A program made the translations under genes and the position numbers. The notes below the pieces were generated by a model. It was given only the letters and a program-made list of their open reading frames with translations, ran no database searches and was not told the origin of the DNA. This document shows positions 8,837 to 17,227 of a DNA stretch of 63,113 nucleotides, in pieces. Source of the DNA: Eubacteriales bacterium (GTDB lineage: Bacteria; Bacillota; Clostridia; Tissierellales; Dethiosulfatibacteraceae); contig JAUYTY010000075.1 of the NCBI GenBank assembly GCA_030694905.1, forward strand, positions 1-63,113. Reading direction: 5' to 3'. Position 1 is the first letter of the stretch. The number at the start of each line of letters is the position of its first letter.

Positions 8837-9625
8837 ATGGAAAAATCTGAAGTCAAGAGAGTCTTGAAATTGGCCTTAAATGCCGGGAAAATGCTATTGG
8901 AATACGGGGCTGAAACCTATCGGGTCGAGGAAACCATAAACAGCATATGCATAAACAAAGGATTGCATCAAGTGCAAAGCTTTGTTGTGCCAACAGGTAT
9001 TTTTTTGAATGTTGAATATGATGATGAATATTATTCCCTCATTCACAGAACTACCGTAAAGAGAATCGATCTGGAAATCATTTCAATGGTCAATGATTTT
9101 TCAAGAAAACTTTTAAAGGACAATATGAGTATTGAGGATGGGGAAAAAGAACTGGAAAAGATAGAAAATGCACCCGTGTTTTCATTGAGCTTAAGACTGA
9201 TGGCCGGTGGAATGGCAGGGGGATTTTTCACACTGCTTTTTGGAGGAAACGTTGTTGAATTCCTCATAGCATTCATCAATAGCATTCTAGTTGTGTTATT
9301 TACCACAATGGCTAGCCAATATAAGATCTCATTCTTTTTGAAAAATCTTTTGGGAGGCATGGTCAACATGGCGTTTGCTTTGGTGTTGGTAAAATCCATT
9401 GGCAATATGGTCATTGATATTCAAATTGATAGTGTCATCATCGGATCTTTGATGCCTCTAGTGCCTGGTGTCGCAATTGTCAATGCCATCAGAGATATCA
9501 TCTCAGGTGATTTCGTATCAGGGACATCGAGACTGACTGAGGCTGTTTTGATAGCGGTTGCTTTGGCTCTAGGTGTTGGTACCGTCCTGCAGGGCTATAT
9601 ATTCATTGTCGGAGGAAGCCTATGA
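8837..9625 (+). CDS. Threonine/serine exporter, ThrE N-terminal part (DUF1212)
   Basis: The 262-residue protein begins with a soluble region carrying ALNAGKMLLEYGAETYRVEET and FVVPTGIF, the DUF1212 hallmark, followed by about five membrane segments with MPLVPGVAIVNAIRDIISGD near residue 210. With the next gene it makes the two-gene form of the ThrE family, single-gene in Corynebacterium, which exports threonine and serine. ATG 8837 is preferred because GGGG lies 6 bp ahead. ATG 8825 and a frame open from 8747 exist, but the latter would overlap the promoter. It overlaps the following gene by four bases (ATGA). Confidence 0.85.
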   Translation: MEKSEVKRVLKLALNAGKMLLEYGAETYRVEETINSICINKGLHQVQSFVVPTGIFLNVEYDDEYYSLIHRTTVKRIDLEIISMVNDFSRKLLKDNMSIEDGEKELEKIENAPVFSLSLRLMAGGMAGGFFTLLFGGNVVEFLIAFINSILVVLFTTMASQYKISFFLKNLLGGMVNMAFALVLVKSIGNMVIDIQIDSVIIGSLMPLVPGVAIVNAIRDIISGDFVSGTSRLTEAVLIAVALALGVGTVLQGYIFIVGGSL

Positions 9626-10062
9626 TATTGATTGAATTTGTGTTTGCGGCAATTTGCACATTGGGCTTTGGAATACTTTTCAATATACCCAGAAAACAGC
9701 TTGCATATGCCTCGGTTACAGGAGCATTAGGATGGATTCTTTATTCTGAACTGATAGGGAGATTTGATTCACCAGTCATGGCAGCGTTTGCAGGTGCAAT
9801 GGCAGTTGGGTCGATTAGTGAGATACTAGCTAGGAAGAGAAAAATGCCTGCCACAGTTTTTATCATTCCAGGTTTGATCCCCTTGGTTCCAGGATATGGA
9901 CTCTACTATTCAATGCTTAAAATCATAGAGGCTGATTATACCGCAGCCACTGAAATCGGAGTCGAAACCATCTTGGTAGCTATTTCAATTTCCAGCGCTG
10001 TAATCGTCACTACTTCCATAGGCAGGAAATTTAAGAGGAATAAAGCCCAGTCAAGTGAATGA
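9622..10062 (+). CDS. Threonine/serine exporter, ThrE C-terminal part (DUF3815)
   Basis: The 146-residue membrane protein has four to five hydrophobic segments and the LIPLVPGYGLYYSM motif near residue 88, echoing the PLVPG motif of its partner. It starts in a four-base ATGA overlap with the previous gene, so the two are translationally coupled and presumably form one transporter. Substrate (Thr/Ser) is known for the family; here it is inferred. Confidence 0.85.
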   Translation: MILIEFVFAAICTLGFGILFNIPRKQLAYASVTGALGWILYSELIGRFDSPVMAAFAGAMAVGSISEILARKRKMPATVFIIPGLIPLVPGYGLYYSMLKIIEADYTAATEIGVETILVAISISSAVIVTTSIGRKFKRNKAQSSE

Positions 10063-10113
10063 TGAGATTAAGTGGATAATCACACGCTTTAGTGTTATTT
10101 TTTCACTTTTCAT
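10051..10113 (-). CDS. Possible 20-residue small ORF
   Basis: On the minus strand GGAGG stands 8 bp ahead of an ATG at 10113 that opens a 20-codon frame (MKSEKITLKRVIIHLISSFT) overlapping the 3' end of the ThrE-like gene. The ribosome site is better than for many real genes here. No relatives are recognised; it could be the stub of a lost gene. Confidence 0.2.
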   Translation of the reverse strand: MKSEKITLKRVIIHLISSFT

Positions 10114-10226
10114 AAAAAACACCTCCAAGTAGACAGCCTATTTTTCTAGTAAGAATGTCTATCTTGAAAGCGTTCTGTTATTATGATTTTTCTTGTTTAT
10201 TTATATTGTACCTTTTAATCTTATGT

Positions 10227-11015
10227 TTAATTAATGGGTTCTATTCTCTTTAATATTTCTACTTGTTTACCAACTTCTTTTAATGCATTAAGAAATATGG
10301 AATAATCAGATAGAAATCCTAAATATCGAGCACCTTTCTCAATATATATTTCCGCATCTTTTAAATTTCCAACCCAAGCGCCAACAATCTTGCCGCTATT
10401 TTTTGTTTTTTCAATAACAGCGTCTACAATTTTTATCACATCTGGATCATTTACCTGCATCGGTTTTCCAACAGACTGGCTTAAATCACCAGCTCCAATA
10501 AAAATGACATCTATTTCTGGAATCTTACATAATTCATCAATTTGATCTGCCATCTCAATATTCTCTACATGTACCACTACCAGAGTATTTTCATTCGCCA
10601 TCTTAAAATATTCTTGACTCCCGATAAAACCAAATTTTGCTGCGCGTTGATTTACGTTCATTCCTCTATTCCCATCTGGATAATATTTTGTAAATGGAAT
10701 AAATTGTTTAACATCATCTACGTTTCTCAGACTTGGGACTTGGATACCTGTAGCCCCGGAGTCTAAACTATGTAATATATTCTCTTCTGAACTTGAAGGA
10801 ATTCTAATGATTGTATCTAATCCAACACCATCTGCTGCTCTAATAATGTTTTCTAAATCAACATGATCAAAATTAGAGTGTTCATTATCTACAATTAAAA
10901 AATCAAACCCTGCATATCCCATCATTTCAACCATATTCTGATTGTTTGCCTTAAAAAACGATCCTACCATTACTTTTCCTTCCAAAAGTTGTTTCTTCAA
11001 ATTACTATCAATCAT
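10227..11015 (-). CDS. HpcH/HpaI-family aldolase
   Basis: The 262-residue protein is a class II pyruvate aldolase of the HpcH/HpaI type: DFLIVDNEHSNFD near residue 37, IRIPSSS, GATGIQVPSLRN near residue 92 with metal-site neighbours, HVENIEMADQID and FIGAGDLSQSVG. Members cleave 4-hydroxy-2-oxo acids to pyruvate and an aldehyde. ATG 11015 follows TGGGAGGAAT; the frame continues upstream to 11072 without a ribosome site. It is the second gene behind a sigma-54 promoter at 12202. A clear paralogue lies at 20268 (shared KYYP.G.RG, LVVVHVEN and DLSQS.GKP blocks). Substrate unknown. Confidence 0.88.
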   Translation of the reverse strand: MIDSNLKKQLLEGKVMVGSFFKANNQNMVEMMGYAGFDFLIVDNEHSNFDHVDLENIIRAADGVGLDTIIRIPSSSEENILHSLDSGATGIQVPSLRNVDDVKQFIPFTKYYPDGNRGMNVNQRAAKFGFIGSQEYFKMANENTLVVVHVENIEMADQIDELCKIPEIDVIFIGAGDLSQSVGKPMQVNDPDVIKIVDAVIEKTKNSGKIVGAWVGNLKDAEIYIEKGARYLGFLSDYSIFLNALKEVGKQVEILKRIEPIN

Positions 11016-11086
11016 TTTAATTCCTCCCAAAGATATTTTTATTAGTTGATCAACCAATTTATATGATTTCAAATACTTCCCACATG

Positions 11087-11851
11087 CTAAAATAATTTAT
11101 AACTATCCGGCATACCTGCCATAACATCTGTCGTCAGACTATATGGTGCAATCGGATAACGTAAGCCATTAGCATGAAGTTTTTCCATTCCTTCTATTGC
11201 TTTGATTAAGTCATGAGGTTTTATACTAAGCGCTACCTCATTATCCGCAACACCTCCAAATTTTCTTTCTGCAAAACTTGGAAGTCCTATGCATGGTTTT
11301 CCGGTGACCAATGTCCGTATCCATGTATCAGTGCAAGAGGATTCTCCAGAAAAAGTAAAATCCAATTTTCTATAGTCAGAATAGAGCAAGCCGCTTAATA
11401 ACATAAAAAGTTGTCCGGATGTTCCATATAGTAAACATACATCCACTCTTGTTAGACGGTTTGAACCTAAGGGCGATGCCACCAATGCAATATACCTGTT
11501 CGGTGCACACACCAAATTGCAGTGATGTTCCTTTGCACTCTCTTCATCATTCCAAATATTCGCAAACATTTTACCAGAGTAAAATTTTTCATCAGGTGAA
11601 ACCATACCATGTATTATCCTGCAATAGTCCGCATGAATATTTTTAGGTAGTATTCCTACTGTCCATCCTAATTGTATCGCCTGGCCTATTCCCTGACAGG
11701 CTGTAAACCTTACATCTGAGAACCTAACTTTAGGAATACTGTCTACTTCTTCTTCGCTTTCACAAAACTGCAGTCCTACCGGTGTAGGAACAATGCGAAT
11801 AAGTCTTGAAAGAGAGCTAGTAATATTCTTCCAATCATGTATAACTTCCAT
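11087..11851 (-). CDS. DUF169-family protein (COG2043)
   Basis: The 254-residue protein resembles DUF169: an N-terminal IRIVPTPVGLQF segment, Cys-containing RFTACQGIGQAIQLGW near residue 50, and a central LVASPLGSN/VDVCLLYGTSGQ region. No membrane segments or signal are seen. The family has no established function and often sits beside metabolic or redox genes in anaerobes. SD AGGAGAT precedes ATG 11851. It is promoter-proximal to the HpcH/HpaI aldolase gene, 71 bp away, and both are probably induced by the sigma-54 promoter at 12202. The DUF169 call is from remembered motifs. Confidence 0.65.
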   Translation of the reverse strand: MEVIHDWKNITSSLSRLIRIVPTPVGLQFCESEEEVDSIPKVRFSDVRFTACQGIGQAIQLGWTVGILPKNIHADYCRIIHGMVSPDEKFYSGKMFANIWNDEESAKEHHCNLVCAPNRYIALVASPLGSNRLTRVDVCLLYGTSGQLFMLLSGLLYSDYRKLDFTFSGESSCTDTWIRTLVTGKPCIGLPSFAERKFGGVADNEVALSIKPHDLIKAIEGMEKLHANGLRYPIAPYSLTTDVMAGMPDSYKLF

Positions 11852-12186
11852 TTTCTTATCTCCTAGAATAAAATTAAACTATTTGCCTTTTTATCAGAAA
11901 AATACCTGTAGTGAATATTAACTTTTAAAGCTTGGTGAATAGCTATCGAATCCATGAATATATGATAGAAAAACTAGTTGTTTAAAAATCAGTAATCTGT
12001 TTGAACTCTCTAAGATTTCCCATCTACATAGTTAGCCCAATCACAATATAGAATAGTGTCATATTTCTCTCCTGGATATTATGGATTTTGTTGCATTTAT
12101 ACTGGTATTAATTTCAGTAGAAATAAAGTTTTGCTTATAATCAGACCTCCTTTATCAAGATAGTACTAATAAGATATATTTAATAT

Positions 12187-12202
12187 AGCAATTTCTATGC
12201 CA
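12187..12202 (-). promoter_or_regulatory. Sigma-54 (-24/-12) promoter, leftward
   Basis: Minus-strand TGGCAT-AGAAA-TTGCT keeps the GG and GC elements at exact spacing. It points to the DUF169 and aldolase genes, about 325 bp away. An inverted repeat about 105 bp upstream is a candidate activator site. Confidence 0.72.
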
Positions 12203-12305
12203 ATTATTTAATAGATCTATAAATTTGTTTTTCGACCTTCATCTCAATACATTCAAACCTATTTAAGTTAAAATCGCATAAAAATAAAGACCAAAAGAAA
12301 ATTAA

Positions 12306-12330
12306 CTGAATACAACCTGTGAGTATTCAG
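12306..12330. promoter_or_regulatory. Perfect inverted repeat, candidate activator site
   Basis: CTGAATAC (12306-12313) and GTATTCAG (12323-12330) are perfect inverse copies separated by 9 bp. The site is 104-128 bp upstream of the leftward sigma-54 promoter. It shares an AATACAA half-site with the repeats at 15000-15055 near the activator gene, so the same activator may bind both. Confidence 0.5.
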
Positions 12331-12466
12331 CATCAATCCGCAAGATGAATCATAGAGGTTAATAATTAATCATTAATTTTCAGAATGGTTCCATAATAAG
12401 GTTTACTATTTATTCCAAATATGATAAATTATTATAGTATCTATAAAATGAAAGGAGAATATAAAA

Positions 12467-12868
12467 ATGGATAAAGAAAATAACTGCTGTTGCGGTGATG
12501 ATAGTTTGGAAAAACAAAATTGCTGTGAAGGTCAAGAAGACAATTGCTGTGATGATGAAGAGTGCTCAGACGATGAATGTGGTGGATGTGGATGCGGATG
12601 TGGACATGACCACGATCATGATGATTTAGAACCTGACACTATGATGGTCACGTTTGATGATGGTGAGGAAAAGGAATGTCTGGTTCTCGCTGTTGTTGAA
12701 TTTGAGAACAAGGAATACATTGCGTTGTTGCCTGAAGGAACAGAGGAGTATTTCATATACGGTTATCAGGAAGACGAAGATGGTGTTGAATTAATCGCGA
12801 TTGAATCTGACGATGAGTTCAATAAAGTCGGTGCTGTATTTGAAGAATTGTTTGATCAGGAATTCTAA
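12467..12868 (+). CDS. DUF1292 protein with Cys/His-rich N-terminal tail
   Basis: The 133-residue acidic protein has a DUF1292 domain (about 56-130; TFDDGEEKECLVLAVVEFENKEYIAL). The first 53 residues carry 12 Cys (7-9, 19, 20, 27, 28, 33, 38, 41, 43, 45) and a GHDHDHDD run. Ordinary DUF1292 proteins lack such a tail, which looks like a binding site for several metal ions. SD AAAGGAG precedes ATG 12467. A terminator follows directly. DUF1292 has no established function; metal sequestration or sensing is only an inference. Confidence 0.8.
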   Translation: MDKENNCCCGDDSLEKQNCCEGQEDNCCDDEECSDDECGGCGCGCGHDHDHDDLEPDTMMVTFDDGEEKECLVLAVVEFENKEYIALLPEGTEEYFIYGYQEDEDGVELIAIESDDEFNKVGAVFEELFDQEF

Positions 12869-12892
12869 AAAGCTCATATTGAGCTTTTTTTT
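12867..12892 (+). terminator. Terminator after the DUF1292 gene
   Basis: AGCTCA (12871-12876) pairs with TGAGCT (12880-12885), extended by flanking A/T pairs, followed by a run of T. The next gene's ribosome site begins only about 10 bp later, so readthrough may feed it. Confidence 0.75.
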
Positions 12893-12913
12893 GATTGTTG
12901 GAGGTAATAATAT

Positions 12914-13441
12914 ATGGACTACATTTTAGAAGAGGTAAAAGGTTTATACCGTATTATTCTTTTGAAAGAATTCAGAAGAACACCAGGTGTTGTATTTGAT
13001 GTCATGGAGAAGGCAACGATTCCGAAAATTGATGCTATCGATCGGGTCTTACATACTGGCAGTGCTGTATCTCCGGGACCGGTTGATAATGTCGAGCGAC
13101 CTTGGTACATGCATCCTCATCAGGCGGACAATCTCCTAGTGCTGGCCGGTGTGAGACATGTTGAGATATACACACCTGATCACGGGAGAATAGAAAGGTT
13201 CACAGTTGCTCCGGACCGAATCGAGCATAATGGGGTAAAAGTCTGTGACGGCAATGCTGTACTGGTATGGCCAACCGGTGTTTTTCACAGGATTACGAGT
13301 GGAGCTGAAGGTTCTGCTTCTCTCAATCTAGCAACGCATTTTGACGGATTTGATATCAGAACAAACTTCAATATTTATGACGTTAACACCGAAACTGGTG
13401 ATTATAAGGTTATAAGAGAAGGTTATAAGGATCAAAAATAA
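12914..13441 (+). CDS. Cupin-domain protein
   Basis: The 175-residue protein is a single cupin barrel. The metal-site-like WYMHPHQADNLLVLAG begins near residue 65 and GNAVLVWPTGVFHRITSG carries the second-motif His near residue 122. No catalytic family is recognised. SD TTGGAGGT precedes ATG 12914. It ends tail-to-tail with the sigma-54 activator gene, sharing a bidirectional terminator. No promoter fits between the preceding terminator and its start, so expression by readthrough from the DUF1292 gene is likely. Confidence 0.75.
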   Translation: MDYILEEVKGLYRIILLKEFRRTPGVVFDVMEKATIPKIDAIDRVLHTGSAVSPGPVDNVERPWYMHPHQADNLLVLAGVRHVEIYTPDHGRIERFTVAPDRIEHNGVKVCDGNAVLVWPTGVFHRITSGAEGSASLNLATHFDGFDIRTNFNIYDVNTETGDYKVIREGYKDQK

Positions 13442-13466
13442 GATTGGGTTAATCCCAATCTTTTAT
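13440..13466. terminator. Bidirectional terminator between cupin and activator genes
   Basis: AGATTGGG (13441-13448) pairs with CCCAATCT (13454-13461); T-rich tails exist on both strands. The hairpin overlaps the stop codon of the cupin gene and abuts that of the activator gene. Confidence 0.8.
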
Positions 13467-14945
13467 TATACCATAAGCTTTTGCCTTTCTAGCTATGGTA
13501 GGTTGAGTAGATTTAAGTGCTTCAGCTGCATTGTAAGTTGTTTTATATTTTTTCAGCGCATTATAAATGATTTTCCTTTCAAATGCATTGACAGCCTCCT
13601 TTAAAGGCATTTCATCATTTATTTCGTCTGGAATAACATCATTCTCAAATGAGTTGTTAATGTCATTGGGTTGTGTGATGTATTGGACCTGAATACTTGT
13701 AATCACGTTCTGATCGCCAATGATCACTAAACGTTCTATTGCATTTTTAAGTTCACGTACGTTTCCTGGCCAATTATGATGCTCAAGAGCCAACAAAGCC
13801 TTTTCATCTAGTGTCTTATTCTTTCCGTATTTTTCATTATACTTATCCAAAAATTCAACGGCCAGTAGTTTAATATCTTCAATACGATCTTTTAGTGGCG
13901 GTATTTTGATTGGGATGACATTCAGACGATAGAATAAATCAGATCTGAACTTACCGGATTTGACCATAGTCAGTAGATTTTCGTTTGTTGCGGATATGAT
14001 TCTGACATCCAGGGGTATTTTTCTTGTTCCGCCGACTCTCATAAATTCATTTTCTTGTAAAACTCTTAGTATTTTCGGTTGAAGCTGAAGCGGCATTGAT
14101 CCTATTTCATCTAACAATAATGTTCCGCCATTAGCTACCTCGAATAAACCTTCTTTGCTTTTAACTGCGCCTGTAAAAGCACCTTTTTCATAACCAAACA
14201 TTTCCGACTCAAGCAGACTTTCAGGAATGGCGGAGCAATTCAATGTTACAAAGGGCTTGTCGCTTCTTTCGCTATTAGAATAGATTTCTTTTGCCACTAC
14301 TTCCTTTCCAACCCCACTGTCTCCTAAAATCAAAATAGATGCATCAGTTATTGCAACAACTGGAATTAAAGATCTGATGTCACGGATGCTTTTGGAATCT
14401 CCAATAAGCTTTGAGTCCCTTTTATTTTCCTTATAGTATTTAAGCTTACTTAGTAATGCTTTGTTTTTCTGAATCTCATTTTCTAGTTTTTCTTTTAATT
14501 CTGAAGTTTTGGTTAAATCTTGTATGAATGTAAATACAAATGAAATCTCATTATTAGCGTCAAAAATTGGCGTACTGGTTACAACAACATTCCTTTGATC
14601 AGGGGAAAGGGTTACCATCGATACCTTTTCTTTTTTTTGGAGAACTTCAGTGGCAGCAGATTTAGTTGAATAATTTCGGTAATAGGTGTAATCATATTCA
14701 GATTTATTATTTAAAAGATTATTTTTGTTATTGATTGACATGAAATACTTGAGTTGATTTTTCATTAGCTCTTCTATAGGTTTGCCAATAGCTTCAACTT
14801 TTTCTAATTTATACGCATTTACCCAGGCATGATTGACAAAGACAACAATGCCTTTATTGTCCACTATGTGGATAGGTGTATCGATAAAATCAGAAATGGT
14901 GCATGCACTTAGATCCTCACATCTTAATAGTTGAATATTATCCAT
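13449..14945 (-). CDS. Sigma-54-dependent activator with PAS domain and TyrR-type DNA-binding end
   Basis: The 498-residue protein has a PAS region (about 15-160; [16 protein letters not shown]), a coiled linker, an AAA+ domain (about 185-420) with [14 protein letters not shown] and LLLDEIG, and a C-terminal helix-turn-helix resembling the TyrR type ([21 protein letters not shown]) instead of the Fis type. ATG 14945 has AGGAGG 7 bp ahead; the ATG at 14948 is nearly as good. It is divergent from a sigma-54-driven TRAP/aldolase operon at 15243, and a second sigma-54 promoter lies at 12202. It probably controls both, with a catabolic ligand read by the PAS domain. Confidence 0.92.
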   Translation of the reverse strand: MDNIQLLRCEDLSACTISDFIDTPIHIVDNKGIVVFVNHAWVNAYKLEKVEAIGKPIEELMKNQLKYFMSINNKNNLLNNKSEYDYTYYRNYSTKSAATEVLQKKEKVSMVTLSPDQRNVVVTSTPIFDANNEISFVFTFIQDLTKTSELKEKLENEIQKNKALLSKLKYYKENKRDSKLIGDSKSIRDIRSLIPVVAITDASILILGDSGVGKEVVAKEIYSNSERSDKPFVTLNCSAIPESLLESEMFGYEKGAFTGAVKSKEGLFEVANGGTLLLDEIGSMPLQLQPKILRVLQENEFMRVGGTRKIPLDVRIISATNENLLTMVKSGKFRSDLFYRLNVIPIKIPPLKDRIEDIKLLAVEFLDKYNEKYGKNKTLDEKALLALEHHNWPGNVRELKNAIERLVIIGDQNVITSIQVQYITQPNDINNSFENDVIPDEINDEMPLKEAVNAFERKIIYNALKKYKTTYNAAEALKSTQPTIARKAKAYGIIKDWD

Positions 14946-14999
14946 CATTACACCTCCTTTAGCAATAATTCTAACATATATTGTTCGAAGAAACAAACT

Positions 15000-15055
15000 A
15001 AATAATACAAATAGTTATTATTAATACAAAATTGAATTACATATTTGTATTATTT
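15000..15055. promoter_or_regulatory. 14-bp inverted repeat, candidate activator site
   Basis: AAATAATACAAATA (15000-15013) and TATTTGTATTATTT (15042-15055) are perfect inverse copies. A further AATACAA lies between them at 15023. The site lies in the divergent region, 120-180 bp upstream of the sigma-54 promoter at 15177 and just outside the activator gene, as expected for an enhancer that may also control the activator itself. Confidence 0.6.
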
Positions 15056-15176
15056 GAAATATAGTTATAGTACTTTTTTTATTTAGAATCATTCTATTAA
15101 ATTGGATAAATTTGGGAATCTAGTTTTTGAAGTGGGTAGAGGTTATTAGATTCAATTTTGTAAGATAAGAATAATT

Positions 15177-15192
15177 TGGCATGCAACTTGCA
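15177..15192 (+). promoter_or_regulatory. Sigma-54 (-24/-12) promoter of the TRAP/aldolase operon
   Basis: TGGCAT-GCAAC-TTGCA matches the sigma-54 consensus with exact spacing. Predicted start is near 15203, 40 bp before ATG 15243. Confidence 0.87.
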
Positions 15193-15242
15193 CTAGGTTG
15201 TGTAGGAACAAAATGAATAGGAAAGTGAAATAGGGATATGAT

Positions 15243-15812
15243 ATGAAGATGATACTAGCTTTCAACGGCAGTCCAAATCCAATCGGCAATACATCCATAG
15301 CTTTAAACATTGTAACCAATGAACTGAACAAAATGAATATATTAACTGAGAATATTCAAATTGGTGGAAAAATTATCAAGCCATGCAAGGGATGCAGGAA
15401 ATGTTGGGAATTGAAGAACAAGCAGTGCATAATTAAAAATGATATTGTGAATGATTTAATCTATAAGATGTACAGATCTGACGGTTTTATTATTGGGAGT
15501 CCTGTTTACACATCAAATGTTACAGCAGAAGTAAAAGCTTTTATTGATCGTACTAATTTTGTGGCTAAGGCAAACGATTCGATGTTCAAGGGTAAGATTG
15601 GAGCCCCTGTAGTTGTGGCAACAAAGACCGGTGCCACATTTGCATATGCCGCAATCAACTTTATGTTCGGCATATCCGAAATGGTAACAGTAGGGTCAAC
15701 ATATTGGAATTCAGCTTTTGGCAAAATGCCAGGTGATATTCTAAGCGATGAAGAAGGAATCAGAAGCTTCGTCAATCTTGGTAAGAACATGGCAGAGATG
15801 CTTAATAAATAA
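15243..15812 (+). CDS. Iron-sulfur flavoprotein / NAD(P)H-dependent oxidoreductase (Isf-like)
   Basis: The 189-residue flavodoxin-fold protein starts with the FMN phosphate loop FNGSPNPIGNTS and has GSPVYTSNVTAEVKAFIDR near residue 85. Cys 48, 51, 54 and 62 form C-x2-C-x2-C-x7-C, the compact motif that binds [4Fe-4S] in archaeal Isf proteins. It is the first gene of the sigma-54 operon. Family members pass electrons between ferredoxin or NAD(P)H and acceptors, including quinones. Its role in this pathway is unknown; reduction of the imported compound is possible. Confidence 0.85.
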   Translation: MKMILAFNGSPNPIGNTSIALNIVTNELNKMNILTENIQIGGKIIKPCKGCRKCWELKNKQCIIKNDIVNDLIYKMYRSDGFIIGSPVYTSNVTAEVKAFIDRTNFVAKANDSMFKGKIGAPVVVATKTGATFAYAAINFMFGISEMVTVGSTYWNSAFGKMPGDILSDEEGIRSFVNLGKNMAEMLNK

Positions 15813-15832
15813 GAGTTCAGGGAGGTAGTATC

Positions 15833-16708
15833 ATGAGCAAAGAAATTTTAAAAGGGGTTATAGACATTCATATTCACGCTGGTCCGTCTGTTGCGGATAG
15901 AGAAGTTGATGCAGGTGATATGCTGATAAGGGCACAAGAGGCTGGTTATGCTGGATTTTTGGTAAAAGACCATTACTTTCCCAGTATGTTGGGAACAAAA
16001 ATGGTGGAGAAACATATGGGCAATGGAAGCTGTAAAGTATATGGCTCGATGGCTTTGAATAATTCCATAGGCCTCTTTAATCTAAAAGCAGTTGATACAG
16101 CTAGACAGATGGATGCTAAGATCATTTATTTTCCAACTGTTTCAACACTTAAGCACATTTCAGACCATGCTAAAGCTGCATTTGTAGGAGCGGGTAAAGC
16201 ATCTGTGAATGAAAACCCGGTAGTTTATGTGGATCAATCAGGTGTCTTTGATCCTGAAGCAATAGAAGTTCTAAAGTATATGGCCTATCATGATATGGTT
16301 CTTGGAACCGGTCATGGATCATTGTGGGAGGTTGAACACTTAGTTGAAAAAGCATTTGAAATCGGATTAAAAAGAGTGTTGGTGAATCATCCTCATTATA
16401 ATGTAAACGCTTCTTATGAGCAGATGGCGACGTGGGCTAGAATGGGTGCGTATATTGAATTGAATGCATGCGTATTCAAGGGAGGTTCGAAATTAGGTAC
16501 CATTGAAGACGATGTGGCAAGAGAAATGATTGAAGCATGCGGTGTTGATCAGATTATTTTAGACTCAGACTTGGGACAAAAGGGAAATGGTTGCCCTGTA
16601 GAGGGATTATACAATTTTATCAATCTACTGATGGATAAGTTTGGTATAACAGAAACAGAAATAAACAAAATGGCAAAAGACAATCCTAAAAAATTATTAA
16701 ATCTCTAA
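15833..16708 (+). CDS. DUF6282-family amidohydrolase-like protein
   Basis: The 291-residue protein has metallohydrolase hallmarks: DIHIHAGPS near residue 11, VKDHYFPS near residue 45, TGHGSLWE near residue 164, NHPHYN near residue 184 and the late Asp in ILDSDLGQKG near residue 243. The GFLVKDH and VYGSMALN segments fit DUF6282. SD GGGAGGT precedes ATG 15833. The family is not characterised; an amidohydrolase-type hydrolysis or decarboxylation of the TRAP substrate is inferred. It lies 20 bp after the Isf-like gene. Confidence 0.72.
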   Translation: MSKEILKGVIDIHIHAGPSVADREVDAGDMLIRAQEAGYAGFLVKDHYFPSMLGTKMVEKHMGNGSCKVYGSMALNNSIGLFNLKAVDTARQMDAKIIYFPTVSTLKHISDHAKAAFVGAGKASVNENPVVYVDQSGVFDPEAIEVLKYMAYHDMVLGTGHGSLWEVEHLVEKAFEIGLKRVLVNHPHYNVNASYEQMATWARMGAYIELNACVFKGGSKLGTIEDDVAREMIEACGVDQIILDSDLGQKGNGCPVEGLYNFINLLMDKFGITETEINKMAKDNPKKLLNL

Positions 16709-16765
16709 AAATTAAAATTAAATTGATAGGTATAACCTATTAAAATAAGAATTGGGAGGATTAGA

Positions 16766-17155
16766 ATGACTACAATAGCATCAGGTAATTGGAATACTGC
16801 ACCTTGGGAACCTGTAAGGGAGGGAATTACAAGAGTTGTATTCGCGATGGAGGCGGACAGCGTATGTTGTACAATTGGTAGAGTTGAGAATGGCAATGAG
16901 GTGAAACCTCATAGACATCCGAACGAACAAGTTGCTTTGGTTATAGAAGGTGAATGTGATTACTATGTTGATGGTGTTCCATACAGATTGACACCGGGCT
17001 CGTGGGTTACTGTGCCGTCAAACGTTGAGCATTATATACATGTTCATGACAGCCCTGTACCATGTATGCAGATGGATATATTCACACCGGATAGGCCAGA
17101 ATATACTGAAGCATACTCGAAATTCCTTGCCTCGTTGAAAAAGACAGAAGAATAA
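16766..17155 (+). CDS. Small cupin-domain protein
   Basis: The 129-residue single-domain cupin has the first motif HRHPNEQVALVIEGECDYYVDG near residue 52 with His and Glu metal ligands, and the second motif PGSWVTVPSNVEHYIHV near residue 78. SD TGGGAGGA precedes ATG 16766. It is in the sigma-54 operon between the DUF6282 gene and the TRAP genes. Such cupins can be isomerases, lyases or ligand sensors; none can be chosen here. It does not resemble the longer cupin at 12914 closely. Confidence 0.82.
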   Translation: MTTIASGNWNTAPWEPVREGITRVVFAMEADSVCCTIGRVENGNEVKPHRHPNEQVALVIEGECDYYVDGVPYRLTPGSWVTVPSNVEHYIHVHDSPVPCMQMDIFTPDRPEYTEAYSKFLASLKKTEE

Positions 17156-17227
17156 ATATCAATATTCACTTAGTTGTTTTCGTGATAAAATTAGTTTAAT
17201 GATCTTGAAACAGAAAGGATGGGAAAA

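Larger units (their letters stand above)
11852..12466. other. 615-bp intergenic region with leftward sigma-54 promoter and relic-like leader
   Basis: No convincing gene is present. On the minus strand, downstream of the -24/-12 promoter at 12202, a perfect AAAGGAGGT (12153-12145) leads to no ATG, only a 14-codon frame from ATT. An AGGAGAG with ATG at 12062 opens only 13 codons. A 30-codon frame ends shortly before the DUF169 gene. This looks like a long untranslated leader or the eroded remains of genes once between promoter and DUF169. Upstream of the promoter lies a perfect inverted repeat (12306-12330). Confidence 0.45.

Noticed and set aside
9780-9796. TGGCAG...TTGCA resembling a sigma-54 promoter
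   Set aside because: The two boxes are only 3 bp apart instead of 5 and the site is inside the ThrE-like gene.
10075-10110. Terminator behind the ThrE-like pair
   Set aside because: ATAATCAC and GTGTTAT pair only with a bulge; the stem is too weak to call despite the following T-run.
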